Source of the DNA: Bugulina stolonifera
Taxonomy: Eukaryota > Bryozoa > Gymnolaemata > Cheilostomatida > Bugulidae
Length of the DNA stretch: 64,000 bases
Assembly (NCBI GenBank): GCA_935421135.1
Contig: OW285191.1
Span: 10,591,700 to 10,655,699, forward strand
Direction: 5' to 3'
In this document: one piece after another, positions 15,182-26,800 of the stretch
Position numbering within the stretch: position 1 is the stretch's first letter
Layout of the letters: each line of letters begins with the position of its first letter
Notes under the pieces: model-generated
Seen by the model: only the letters and a program-made list of their open reading frames with translations
Databases searched by the model: none
Told to the model about the DNA's origin: nothing
Program-made: the position numbers and the translations under genes

Positions 15182-17832
15182 ATGGAAAGCTAAAGTAGAT
15201 GTACACATCATAATTATAGTACATGTGTTATCCATCACCTCAGCAATTGCTGTGTACTTTGTAAGAACAAATTTTCAAATTTTTCAGAAGATAGAGAGGT
15301 TTTAAAGATTGCCCAGCAAATATTGCTTATAAAATGTGACCAGAGAAGCTACTATTATTACATTACCACTATTTTAAGTTTACAGCATAAGATAGTTAGT
15401 ACTAACACTACTGCTATAACTTTAAATCTTAATTTCATACAAATGTATTTAGTGAGCAGTTAAATTAAACACACTGCTAGCATACTTAGAGATATTGAAT
15501 AATTATCTTCCAATTCTATACATTAATTATACATTGTATACTAGCATTATGTAATTTATTTATTTATTTGAATTTATTTATTTTGCTACAGTGATATTTA
15601 TATATATATATACATGTATATGGTGATGAAGCTGTTTAGGTACATACACTACAACATGATGTAAACTTGCTTGTTGACATACTATACATGTATTAATAGT
15701 ATTATAATAGCCTACCTGTACATGGTTACAGTGATGTGCCTTAGGGGTGGATTTGACAAGATTTTCCCTTACACGCATATTATCCCAAACAAATAGGAAA
15801 TTTTATTAATTGTTTAGGCTCATTTTTGCTGAATAGCATTAATTGTAGGCTTGCTAGCAATGCAAAATAAATGAATAATTTTTAAACTATATCATCAATG
15901 ATGCCCTATTGATTGAATTGCTAAATTTTAGTTCTCTTATAGTATTGTAATGGTTTCTGTGATTTGGTGCGGTCGTCCTTGGACGACTATCGACCCAGAA
16001 ATGAAGTGCCTATGAGTGGTGCTAGGCCTTCGCATTACATGAAAGATCGAGCGGTCTCAGTAGCCTAATAACTACCAGAGACGACCCATCTGGTCCCAAG
16101 TCTGACCTTCAGACTATACTTTGAAAGAGAGTGATCCGACCTAGTAGGCGGTTCGCTAAGCGAATGACCTGACAAAAGGAAGTGAAAGTCTCTGTATCAA
16201 GTATAGATGTGTCTTTATTGAAAGCCAAGTGAAGACTGAGACAATGAACAGTGAAACAATGCCCTTTATATAGTATAAGGTCGTCCGGAAGTTGCGCAAC
16301 AACATGGCCGCCGGAAGCCCGACCCAAAATAGGTCGGGTTCTACAAAAGTTGCTTAAAATGGTCCAATTCATGTACAAAATGAATATCAATGGATTCTGA
16401 GAGGTCGGGCCTCTGTACATGAGTATAAAAGGCCTTAATAGACTTAGTAATAATCATACACGTACATACAATAACATATAAGTAAAGTACAAGCAGATAT
16501 ATACATGCATGCACACAAGAATGAGTGTCAGATGTAAGATACGACTGTGCGTACCATTACAGTATGTATACAAGTTTCCTTATTCTGCTTTAAATGTAAA
16601 ACATGTTGATAAAACTGAATATGTTTAACCATAAGACTGTGAAACGCATCTAAATTGTGACGTGTAATGTGCAGTTAACTGGTTTATTGTTTACATCTAA
16701 GTAATGTCACACATGTGAGTTAGCTCTATTTGTGATAATATACAATAGTCATAAAAAGGCAAGACAATTCCTAACTAGAGTTTAACTGTACTGTTTTGAT
16801 AGAAGTTGAAAAGATGTCCTGTAGGTATCAAGGTGATGTCGTTTGGTATGTATGCACCCAAAGCAAAGATGGTCAGCCAGTAGCATTTTAGTTTAGGTTG
16901 ATGTAATTTACTAATGACAGTAAATTGGACTTTTATTATTTAAATTCAATCATTGAACGATGTTGAATGTAAAACAAAAAATGATGTACATGTATAATGT
17001 ATAACCTACATGTGAATATTACATACAGCTATAGCAAATAGGATGATAGAGTATTGAGGATGGTAATATTATAAAGTATTACAACAATATATAATAATAT
17101 TATATAAATGAGAAAATAATGAAAGAGATGCTATAGTAGACCAAAATAGAACAAATGCTCAGTGGCGTAAGAACAATGCTGTAAAATATTATCATATAAA
17201 ACTAGAATAGACAGAATAGGTTTCTTAGTGTGACACTTGACCAATAGCAAGCAGTTTTACAAACTACAGTATAGACACAATTTATGGCATTTTTAGGGAG
17301 TTTTCCTATCATGTAATGCAAACTGATAAATTCCTTCGCAGTAAAACAAAATGGAGATGAAGTAAAAAGGTTTAGAGAAAATAATATGCATACTTGAGGA
17401 ACAACCCAAGATATAAATAACAGTAAGGTACCAATAGATATGTCGGGAAGATACATTATGCAAGCCACAGAAGGGGTTCAGATGGGTGTACAATTCATCA
17501 GTGGATTCTATGTAGTCCACTACTTGCAAATATAATAATGTCTATATTTCTACCATCTCACATTGTAATTTCATAAGTAATATTTATAAGTTGTCAATGT
17601 ATATTGGTATACTAATAGAGCCTTCTACAAGACTTTACTTTAGATATACCCATAAAATAAGTAAACATTGTAAACCGGAAGGTTCTACAACGAAAAAACA
17701 AATGCAATGTAACCTATTCGACCACAGTCTAACACCGACGTATTTTGATAAAAGAGATGTGGAGAAATTCATGAGAAGGCAGAGAATAATAGTATACGTA
17801 TTTACATTCTCCTATATGGCATGGAAATGTAG
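15182..17832. other. Intergenic region between convergent deaminase and PKD genes
   Basis: Contains the 3' UTRs of both genes and a candidate solo LTR at 15946-16421. An AATAAA-type motif lies near 15866, far from the deaminase stop. A plus-strand frame at 17591-17836 ends inside the last PKD exon in antisense and is regarded as chance. No other gene seen. Confidence 0.6.
15946..16421 (-). mobile_element. Candidate solo LTR of a retrotransposon (476 bp)
   Basis: This block is clearly richer in GC than its surroundings and is flanked by the direct repeat AGTAT (15941-15945 and 16422-16426). Read on the minus strand it has the layout of an LTR: a TATATAAAGG box, then AATAAA about 60 bases later, and an end in ATTACA. 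The other end reads CATGTACAG, so the TG terminus is either two bases inside or altered, which weakens the call. It includes short palindromes around GGTCGTCC...GGACGAC and CCGACC...GGTCGG. No internal retrotransposon genes are adjacent, hence solo. Confidence 0.5.
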
Positions 17833-20800
17833 TTAGTAGCTCTCGGTGAATGAATCCTGATGTTGATAGATAAAACTAGCCGCCTTGGTTTTGGACATGT
17901 GGAGGTCGTCACCAGTTTGAGCGAGTTCTGTCCACGAGGGGTGATTGTGGGCTTGTCTGAACGCCTCCCACCTCGTATCATCAGATTCATGGGTTAGATA
18001 TCTCCTGCCAACATCAGCTTCCAACTTCCTTAAGTCACACCAAGTGCGGTAGTCCTACCAACAGGAAGTGAGATCAGGTTATACACTAAACATGTTTGTA
18101 CGATATTCACAACACAACTTGAACAAATATTGATCGACATCGGCACAGCTAGCTGTGAGCGAACACCAAGGAATTCTAGACTGACCTGTAACCAGATATG
18201 GCAGAGAGATTTATCTACAGAAAATCTCTTCCTGATTTTAATCTGCAGAAGGTTGTTGATGAGGTCTATGGCCTCCTGGGATACTTCCCTCCAGGGATCG
18301 GCAGGGTACATGAAGGCAGCGTTTCGAATCTGGTCCGTGATATCTTCTTCTTCGTTGAATGGAAATGTTCCAGAGAGGCTGGAAATAAGAATGTGGGTCA
18401 ATGCTTAGCTACAGTAGAACTCAATGTGATGTTAGTAGGTACCACAGACACATACTAGTACCATATTACCTGATGGATTAGTACATGATTATGCTAGGTA
18501 CATAGGCTAAGCTGATCAAGCTTGTCTTGGATGTCCAAAATTGCTCGATTTACAACGAAAATTAAGATTATAGAATATACACACTATATAGAGAAATACC
18601 ATGAGATGCGCCCTAACAAGAATAAACACAAACATCTGTGCACAGCTAGTAGAGAGGTGGACAGTGGTCAATCCAGTGTATAGTTGAAGAGGATACATAC
18701 CTGACGTATATGATGACCCCACATGACCACATATCTAATGACCTATTGTATCCTTTCTCCTTCAACACCTCTGGTGCTACAGCAAATAATGAGTGTCCAT
18801 TATATAAGAAAGCAAGAACAACAACTACTGGTAGGGGAGGTAAGATTGTTGCTGTAAAAATGACCCTGTCTCTATCCCAGCTTATAATATCACAATGAAA
18901 TACACGCAGATTGAGTAACAGGAGTAAACTGTTATAGAACAAACTAATCATCAAATACAGTAGTTATCTATGAAGCAATTAATACCATAAACAGTTTCAA
19001 TTAACCAATCAGGTATCTTCTATTGAAGATGTGTAATGCAGAGGACCCTAAGAATTAAGTTTCTTTGAATGGTTTCCATTCATTTGAGTAAACCAGGTAA
19101 AAATAAAATAATACATTATAGTTCAATACAATAACATGGAGCCAAATGATGTAAGACAACTCCCGATAGTGAAACATCTTGTTAGTCTAAGAACCATTAA
19201 TTACTTGAGGAGAGTATCGTACCCCACCCCAACTCTCACCTAAATAAGCAGGAGTTCCTACAATAGATCTACGGAATGATGTTTCTCCTATGATTCTGGC
19301 AAAACCAAAGTCACATAGTTTGATTCTAGGGAACATAGTGGAGTCACTGGACAGGAGAACGTTCTCAGGTTTTAAGTCGCAGTGGACTATGTGCTTTGAG
19401 TGCAGGTACTTTAGCGCACACAAGATCTGTGGGAGAAATTGTGAGAAAATTATAAAACAGGAACCAATAACAAACAATAATAGTAGTAGCATTAGGATAA
19501 ATATCATTGGCTGAAGGATATAAGGTATTGGAGAAGACAAACAAATACACTATTTACAGGGTAGCTAGGCTGTATTATTTGGCTTGAAACAGTCCCACTC
19601 CTGCTAAAATATATGGCCAATTTGGAGTTATCTTGCCTTCAATATTGAGTAGACAACTTCAAAGAATTGTGCGTTTCTACATGCACAATGTATGTATAAT
19701 AACTCGCCGTATTGTGGTCTGCGCCGATTTGAAGGCAAGACAACTACAAATTGTAATCGACAAATGACCTCAACCACATAAAAATCAAATACACAGTCTT
19801 GGGAGAGCCGGTGGCATTACCTGAGATATTAAGTAGCATTGATTGAGATATCAAGTAGCATTACCTAAGATATCAAGTAGCATTACCTGACATATCAAGT
19901 AGCATTACCTGAGATATCAAGTAGCATTACCTGAGATATCAAGAAGCATTGCTTGAGACATCAAGTAGTATTACCTGAGATATCAAGTAGCATTACCTGA
20001 GATATCAAGTAGCATTACCTGAGATATCAAGTAGCATTACCTGAGATATCAAGTAGCATTGCTTGAGACATCAAGTAGCATTACCTGAGATATCAAGTAG
20101 CATTGATTGAGATATCAAGTAGTATTACCTGAGATATCAAGTAGCATTACCTGAGATATCAAGTAGCATTACCTGAGATATCAAGTAGCATTACCTGAGA
20201 GATCAAGTACTTGGTAATACGCTCGGTGAGTCTTCCTCGAGCACTGCTAAGTATCATCTCAAGCATGTCTCCACTAAGTTTCTCCATCACTACAAATATC
20301 CTTTCAGGAGTCTCAAACATCCTCTCCAGGTTAACGACTGCAGGGTGATTGAGTTCCTACAACACAATCACCGTTGATGGTCAAGGTCAAGTTATCAAAT
20401 CCTCATCTGTACAATCGTACATTAGATGTGAACTGAATTACTGTGGAAAAACAATCAACTCATTTCCTATATCAAAAATACTGCATCGATTTTCTGATAG
20501 CAGCAGGAATAAAATAAGAAATGTACACAGACATCTATTATACATGTATGTAGTAGAATTGTCTTTTCAAATTGAGATAGTTACTAAACAATAACATGAT
20601 GCTAATTATAAAGACGTGAAAGATACGAAATGTTACATGACAACATACACTGTAACTATGGTGATGTAATTACACTGTAACCACAGTTATGTAATTATAC
20701 TGTAGCCATGGTGATGTAATTATGCTGTAACCATGGTGATGTAATTATACTGTAACCATGGTGATGTAATTATACTGTAACCATGGTGATGTAATTATAC

Positions 20801-23800
20801 TGTAACCATGGTGATGTAATATAGATTAGTTTCTTACATGGAGCATGCTCACTTCGTTCTTCAACTGCTGCTCTTGCTTAGTTGGGAACCGTAACTTATC
20901 TATAACTTTAACAGCCACCTCTCTGCTAGATTTCTTATGATAACCTAAGAGAGAGAATGCGCAATGCGAATATGTCAGGTAAATTCAAACCAACAAATGG
21001 TTTCATAATAAATGTATGACAAATAAGTATTTGAACCATAAAAATACGACGAACCTCCGTAGACGATACCAAATTGACCACTGCCTAGCACATCGTCAGG
21101 GTTAATGTGGAACACGGCACTGATATCTACATTATTTAGCTCTTCTGGGTCATTCTCTAGCTGCTGTTGGGCAGCCGTGTGGTTGCTGTCACCTAAATAT
21201 GGTGGATATGTACGAGATATATACATATAACGTGTTTACTATCTACTTGTACTACACTGAGCTCCACTTTCGAGGGGTAAAACACAAAAACAGCACAATG
21301 CTTGTATATTGAGTGGTATTATTGACAACATAAATAAATGAATTAGCCAAGTATTGCTTACCCATTTGGATACTAGATTTAGGAGTGACTGGCATTAGAG
21401 CCTGTCTAATTGCATGTTCCCAAGTCTTTGCTATGTCTGAGCCAATCCCACTTTCTGCGGAGGCCATTCCACTACTTTCTTCACCAACATAGTACGCCAT
21501 ATTGGCTATGGAATGTATACACAAACATAGTACGCCATATTGGCTATGGAATGAATACACAAACATAGTACGCCATATTGGCTATACAATGAATACAGTC
21601 ACATAGTACGCCATATTGGCTATACAACGAATACAGTAACATAGTACGTCATATTGGCTATAGAATGTATACAGTAACATAGTACGCCATATTGGCTATA
21701 GAATGAATACAGAGAAGTTGTGGTAATATACACACTTATACATAATGCAAACGGAAATTTTCTTTTTATACAATATTTGCAACTCTGTCAGGTCAATTTC
21801 TGCTATGAAAGTTGTCCTCTCTTGTATAACACAACTTTATGAGTGAATGCTAAACTAATTCTAATTGAAGGTATGATGACATAATATAGCAGGCACTTTT
21901 GACTCACACTCCATGGTTATGGTGAATACTGGGGGTCCTCTGCCATCTGGCCCTTGTCTCTGTCCAGCTAATCCATCCACAGAGGCTATTTCACTGAGTA
22001 GAACCTCCTTGTAGTATCTAGATGATGACTGGTCATTGAATAAAGTAATAGCCTTAGTATCCAACCTCCAGTAGTGCCTCTTCCTCTATAATCAACAGCA
22101 TGCAATAATTACACACTAAACCTGAGAACAAAGACTAAGGTGAAAGCATAAAAATCTACAAAATTCTCAGAGGTCAACTAGCTGAGGGTCTGTTAACCAA
22201 AGAAAGTTCCAAGGCTATAAATGAAAAAGAGTAACTCTATCTTGGATTTGTATCTTCATCATGGGATATAGAAGTTTACAATAGATGAATATTCTCAGAA
22301 AACAAAATAAAATCTTTGCCATACCAATTTGTATAAAATATATTTATGGATAAAATATATATCTTATCCATTTTTATTACAAAATTGTTTCATGGCGGAA
22401 ACATCAATATGTAGATAGCAATAAGCTTGTAGAGTTTGTATTAAATTGGTCAAAGTCATATAGAAAGAGGTGGCAAATGTAGTAAGTAAATACATTGTAC
22501 ATTTGGAAAGTGTAGTGAATACATTGTACATTTGGAAAGTGTAGTGAATACATTGTACATTTGGTAAGTGTAGTGAATACATTGTACATTTGGTAAGTGT
22601 TACCGTGCACCACACTTACAGTCGAGTCTCTGTTGCTATAGTGTACCATCCATCCCTCTCGGATAGTCTTGGATCCTGTCTTCTTAGTGTGTTTAACTGA
22701 CTGAACCACCCTCATCAGCGGAATGTTGAAACTGGTCATAGGGCTACAGATTATAGCAAATGGTGAATATTATATATTATGATACACAAGCCAACGTAGA
22801 GCACATCATGCTAGCTGCAGGCATCCGATATCTTACTTCTGTCTGCCTCTCCCCTGCTCCATCTTAATGAGGTAAACATATTCAGCCTCTAATATGACAT
22901 GGAAATTATATAACTAAATGAGTAGAATTCGGGTCTGTTAGTGTTTTCACCATAGTATTCGAACTGAGTTCCCTCAGTGAGTAGAGCCCACAGCATATAG
23001 TACTGTACATGGTTAGGTGTACATCAACTGCTGGCAGCACCAGCACAAGCATATGCCAGGGCCCTAACTGCATTGTAAATCGCATATCAGGGATACTACC
23101 TCTGAGGAACAGAACAAATACAATCAATAATATGTGAAGGACATGCACCTTTTGTGCTGGAGTATAATTAAGGTATCGACCTTAGTTCATCTTAGTACAC
23201 TAATCTCCTATATAGCCTAGCTGCTGACTTTCTACTGGTAAAGGTTATAATAAATAATTGCAAATCTCAATTAACTGTCACAACAGAAATGAGTCAAGCC
23301 CATATAATATTGTCGAGACGAACTGCAAGCACTTAGGCCGAGTTCTTACCCACCTGAGCTGTGGTTTGGCGGAGACGTCGTCGTCTGTGGTGCTCCCACC
23401 CCCATTCTCTTTCTCCTCATCTATACTCATACCATCAAACGCCGTCTCACTGTCTATCAGGGAATCCCCTGCATCACTTCCTGTTTCGGACATGACACCA
23501 GTGGGAGGCTGACCCATACACTCATTCGGTACTTTCTCTGCACACTTCTTGTGACAGTTGAATTTACAATCTACAAGTATAGCATCAGAACAGCGTATAA
23601 TAAAGCTTGAATCTATGGTAGCTATACACAACAGCTGGCATCTGAATGCTGCCAATCTCTAGGTTTAATTTCCTGTTTCCGAGGTAAGATTCTATTCAAT
23701 ATCTCGATTCAACATTTGCTAAAATTGTCTCAAATAATGGTTTCAATTTGTAGAAGTACCACAAAAATAGTATACTAGTATCTCTTGTTGTATTTCAAAT

Positions 23801-26800
23801 GTTTATACATGTCAACTCTTCAAGAAAATTATAGACAGTGCTAAGAACCACCTGCTACATACATGTGCATATTCACCATTGCACATTTGTTACATACACA
23901 TAATATAGTGCATATTACAGACATACACTACCTACCTTTACATTGCACCCCTTGTCTAATGATACCCTTGAGGACCTTCTTACAGTACTGGCACTGAGTT
24001 AGCGTACCGTAGTTGTGTACTACAAATGTATGTGGTACTCTTATCTTAGTAGCCACCTCTCTATCTACCCACATGGGTCTCCCCGTGTAAAGTTTCTTAG
24101 ATCTACCACTGACATCTGTTACGGAAGTGGAAGGAGTAGGGGCTAGCAATCCAGTAGCAGTCTACAGGTATAGCAACATATCCACTAAATAGTAGACACG
24201 CTATATAAAAACCTGAGGAATGTAACGGGACATCACCTCAGTATCTTCCCAAGAAACCCATGAACTTGAGGGCCCTACCAGAAGGTAGAACACAAAAGAG
24301 GCAGTCGTACTGCCAGCCCACATAGTCATATTCCATACAGTGGGTTTATATTTGACATCTAGCTACCAGTCAGGAGTCGTATGAAGAGGAGGGGGCAAAA
24401 TTCTGGCATATATTCTGATCTAGCTAGCTGGTGGGTACAGCTATTATAAAATAGTACACAGGTACACAATGTGTACGTAAAGGGCAGCTCTACTTACATC
24501 TGTGCTCATCTCTGAGGTTATGCTGATACTTCTGCGCAGTGTCCCATAGGCAGCTGACGAAGCGTTGCTATTCATAGCTGAAAGACGTCTAGTTTTTTCC
24601 CTCGAGCAGTTGTTTGGAATCTTGTACGCACATCTCTTATGGTAGTCCAGGCCACAGCCTGTTAATGTTACAATACATATATAGAATAACCATGCAATAC
24701 TGTCCATAGTCAAGGAAGATTGGAAATAAAAAATATTTATTATATAAGTGAGTCATTTTAGGCCCTGATGAACATGGTATGTCATGCCACCCATATCACA
24801 ATATTAGATGCACATATAATTTTCGTAGAAACACTATAATACCATGATAGAAGTCTAGATATATAGTGAGGTACTGGTACATAATATTTATTATGACGGT
24901 GAAGGGCTAGTACACGTAAAATATTACAGAATAAGTAATGATGAGCCACTATCTTTAGAACTACAGCTGTATATAGAACTACATTTTGTATTAATAATAT
25001 AGGAAGGAGATTTGCCATGTGTAGAAGCCTGACCAGGTGTACTGCTGCTTCTTATTAGACCTACTGGCCCAACTGTATTTTGACCTTACCGAAATTGGTC
25101 CTGTTGTTATAGACCTCATTGTTTTGCACCTTATTGAATAGGCCTTACTATTTTGGACCCTACCGAATAGGCCTTACTGTTTTGGATCACATTGAATAGA
25201 AATCCAGGTGAGAGGAAAAACCAGAAAAGCTGAGCATTGAGGCAAGTTGAAGACTAATAGCACCTCCACCCATGTTGATCCAAAACGCTACCATATTTGA
25301 CTCGGCAGCAGTTGCTATGGGCAGCATATAGAAGCTGCCTAAACAGAGCAGCATGAGTACACATGGAAGATGTGGTTAGAACTAGTGCTATGACACCGAT
25401 AGGAGGGGCAAACATTAGCTATAAATATTAGACATGTACTATCAGAACCTATTAAACATCCTAGCTTGCCAAGATGGACTCAACACCAATCGAGAAATTA
25501 AGAAAATGTAAATAAATGTGGGACGTAACAAATTTGTTTCCTGCAAGTTCTTAGACATCAAAGCAGAGATGGTGAGGCAGTAGCAGCGAGCACGAACGAC
25601 GCAAATACATGTAGCATAGGGGTCAATGGACGAGTTGATTAGTTTGACTGGTATATGACCTTCTGCAACCACTAGAAACAAGATGAAAAGGGGATTACAT
25701 GTCACAACATTATTGTATGATAATCCTTAGACAAACAGACAGATTATCCAAGTTAGTTAAACTATGAAAGCTGTACTTCATTCCTCTGCTGAAATTCTGA
25801 TAGTTACTTGCAGTAAGTAAAATGGTATAGATATGGCACATATTATAATTATCACCTAGACAGAAATACTAAACCAATTTAATTAGCTACTGCCTACTAT
25901 GCATTGTACAATAAACGTGGTGAGGTAATATTCCAATTTATGTAAACGAAGATTCTCAATAGGGAAGAAAGACACATCCAAACCTTACTAAATATGTCCA
26001 GATACATCCTGTATATATTTGATGCAGGACTGGAGGGAACCGCCGCTATGCAAGGTTCCACAAAGAGTCTACCCGATAGATTATGCTGATTATTCCCAAG
26101 CAAATGGAAGCAAGACAGAAACTAGTTAGGGCCTTAGCAGCTGAAGGGTGCCCCAATAATACAAGTACAACCGCCAAAGGCTGTTACAGAACTTCTCCAC
26201 AACCATGACACCTGGAGTGAATAACTACTACTAGACCAAACTGCATATGGCTGCTATCTGTACACCACGGAGTGAACGAACATATCTGACTAGAGAGTTG
26301 CTGGTCTCATGGCCATACCAGAAACTGCTGGCAAGTATCAGGAAAATAGAGACAGACTAGGGTCAATATGGTAACCAACAGACTGGATCTCAAGGACTCA
26401 TGGGTGGGCGCTCAACTTGCCTCAATTCAAAATTATTCACAGCTTTAAAATGTCTAACTATGATAAGTCTTTCTGAAGCAGACAAAAGTAAAACTGGTGA
26501 ATGATAAAATTCATTTGCACACAAGCATCTTTCCAATAACATATGGACCTCCCAACATAATTTCAACAAGAATGCAAATCTACAGTTCAACAGTATAACT
26601 GTTACTAAAAGGTTATTGTACATAAAGTTACCATCACATCTGAGCCCTTGCCGAATGATACCCCACAGCATCTCACCACAGAAGTCACAGAAATGGGGAG
26701 ACCCGTACGAATGAACGAAGAGTACATGCGGTCTTATCTGTAAGTCTTCCATTGTTGCTTTTGCTGTAAAATTACCATTATACACATGCATAACACATTG

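Noticed and set aside
19811..20202. Regular short repeats resembling a CRISPR array
   Set aside because: Units are directly contiguous without unique spacers, lie in an intron of an animal gene, and match the adjacent splice donor; this is a minisatellite.
22404..22739. Minus-strand 111-codon frame containing repeated YNVFTTL-like units
   Set aside because: Its start is a true PKD exon, but the repetitive part is translation of the intronic 29-bp array past the donor.
25020..26400. Possible retroelement remnants in the PKD intron
   Set aside because: Some short frames look protein-like, but no reverse transcriptase, integrase or terminal repeat could be identified.
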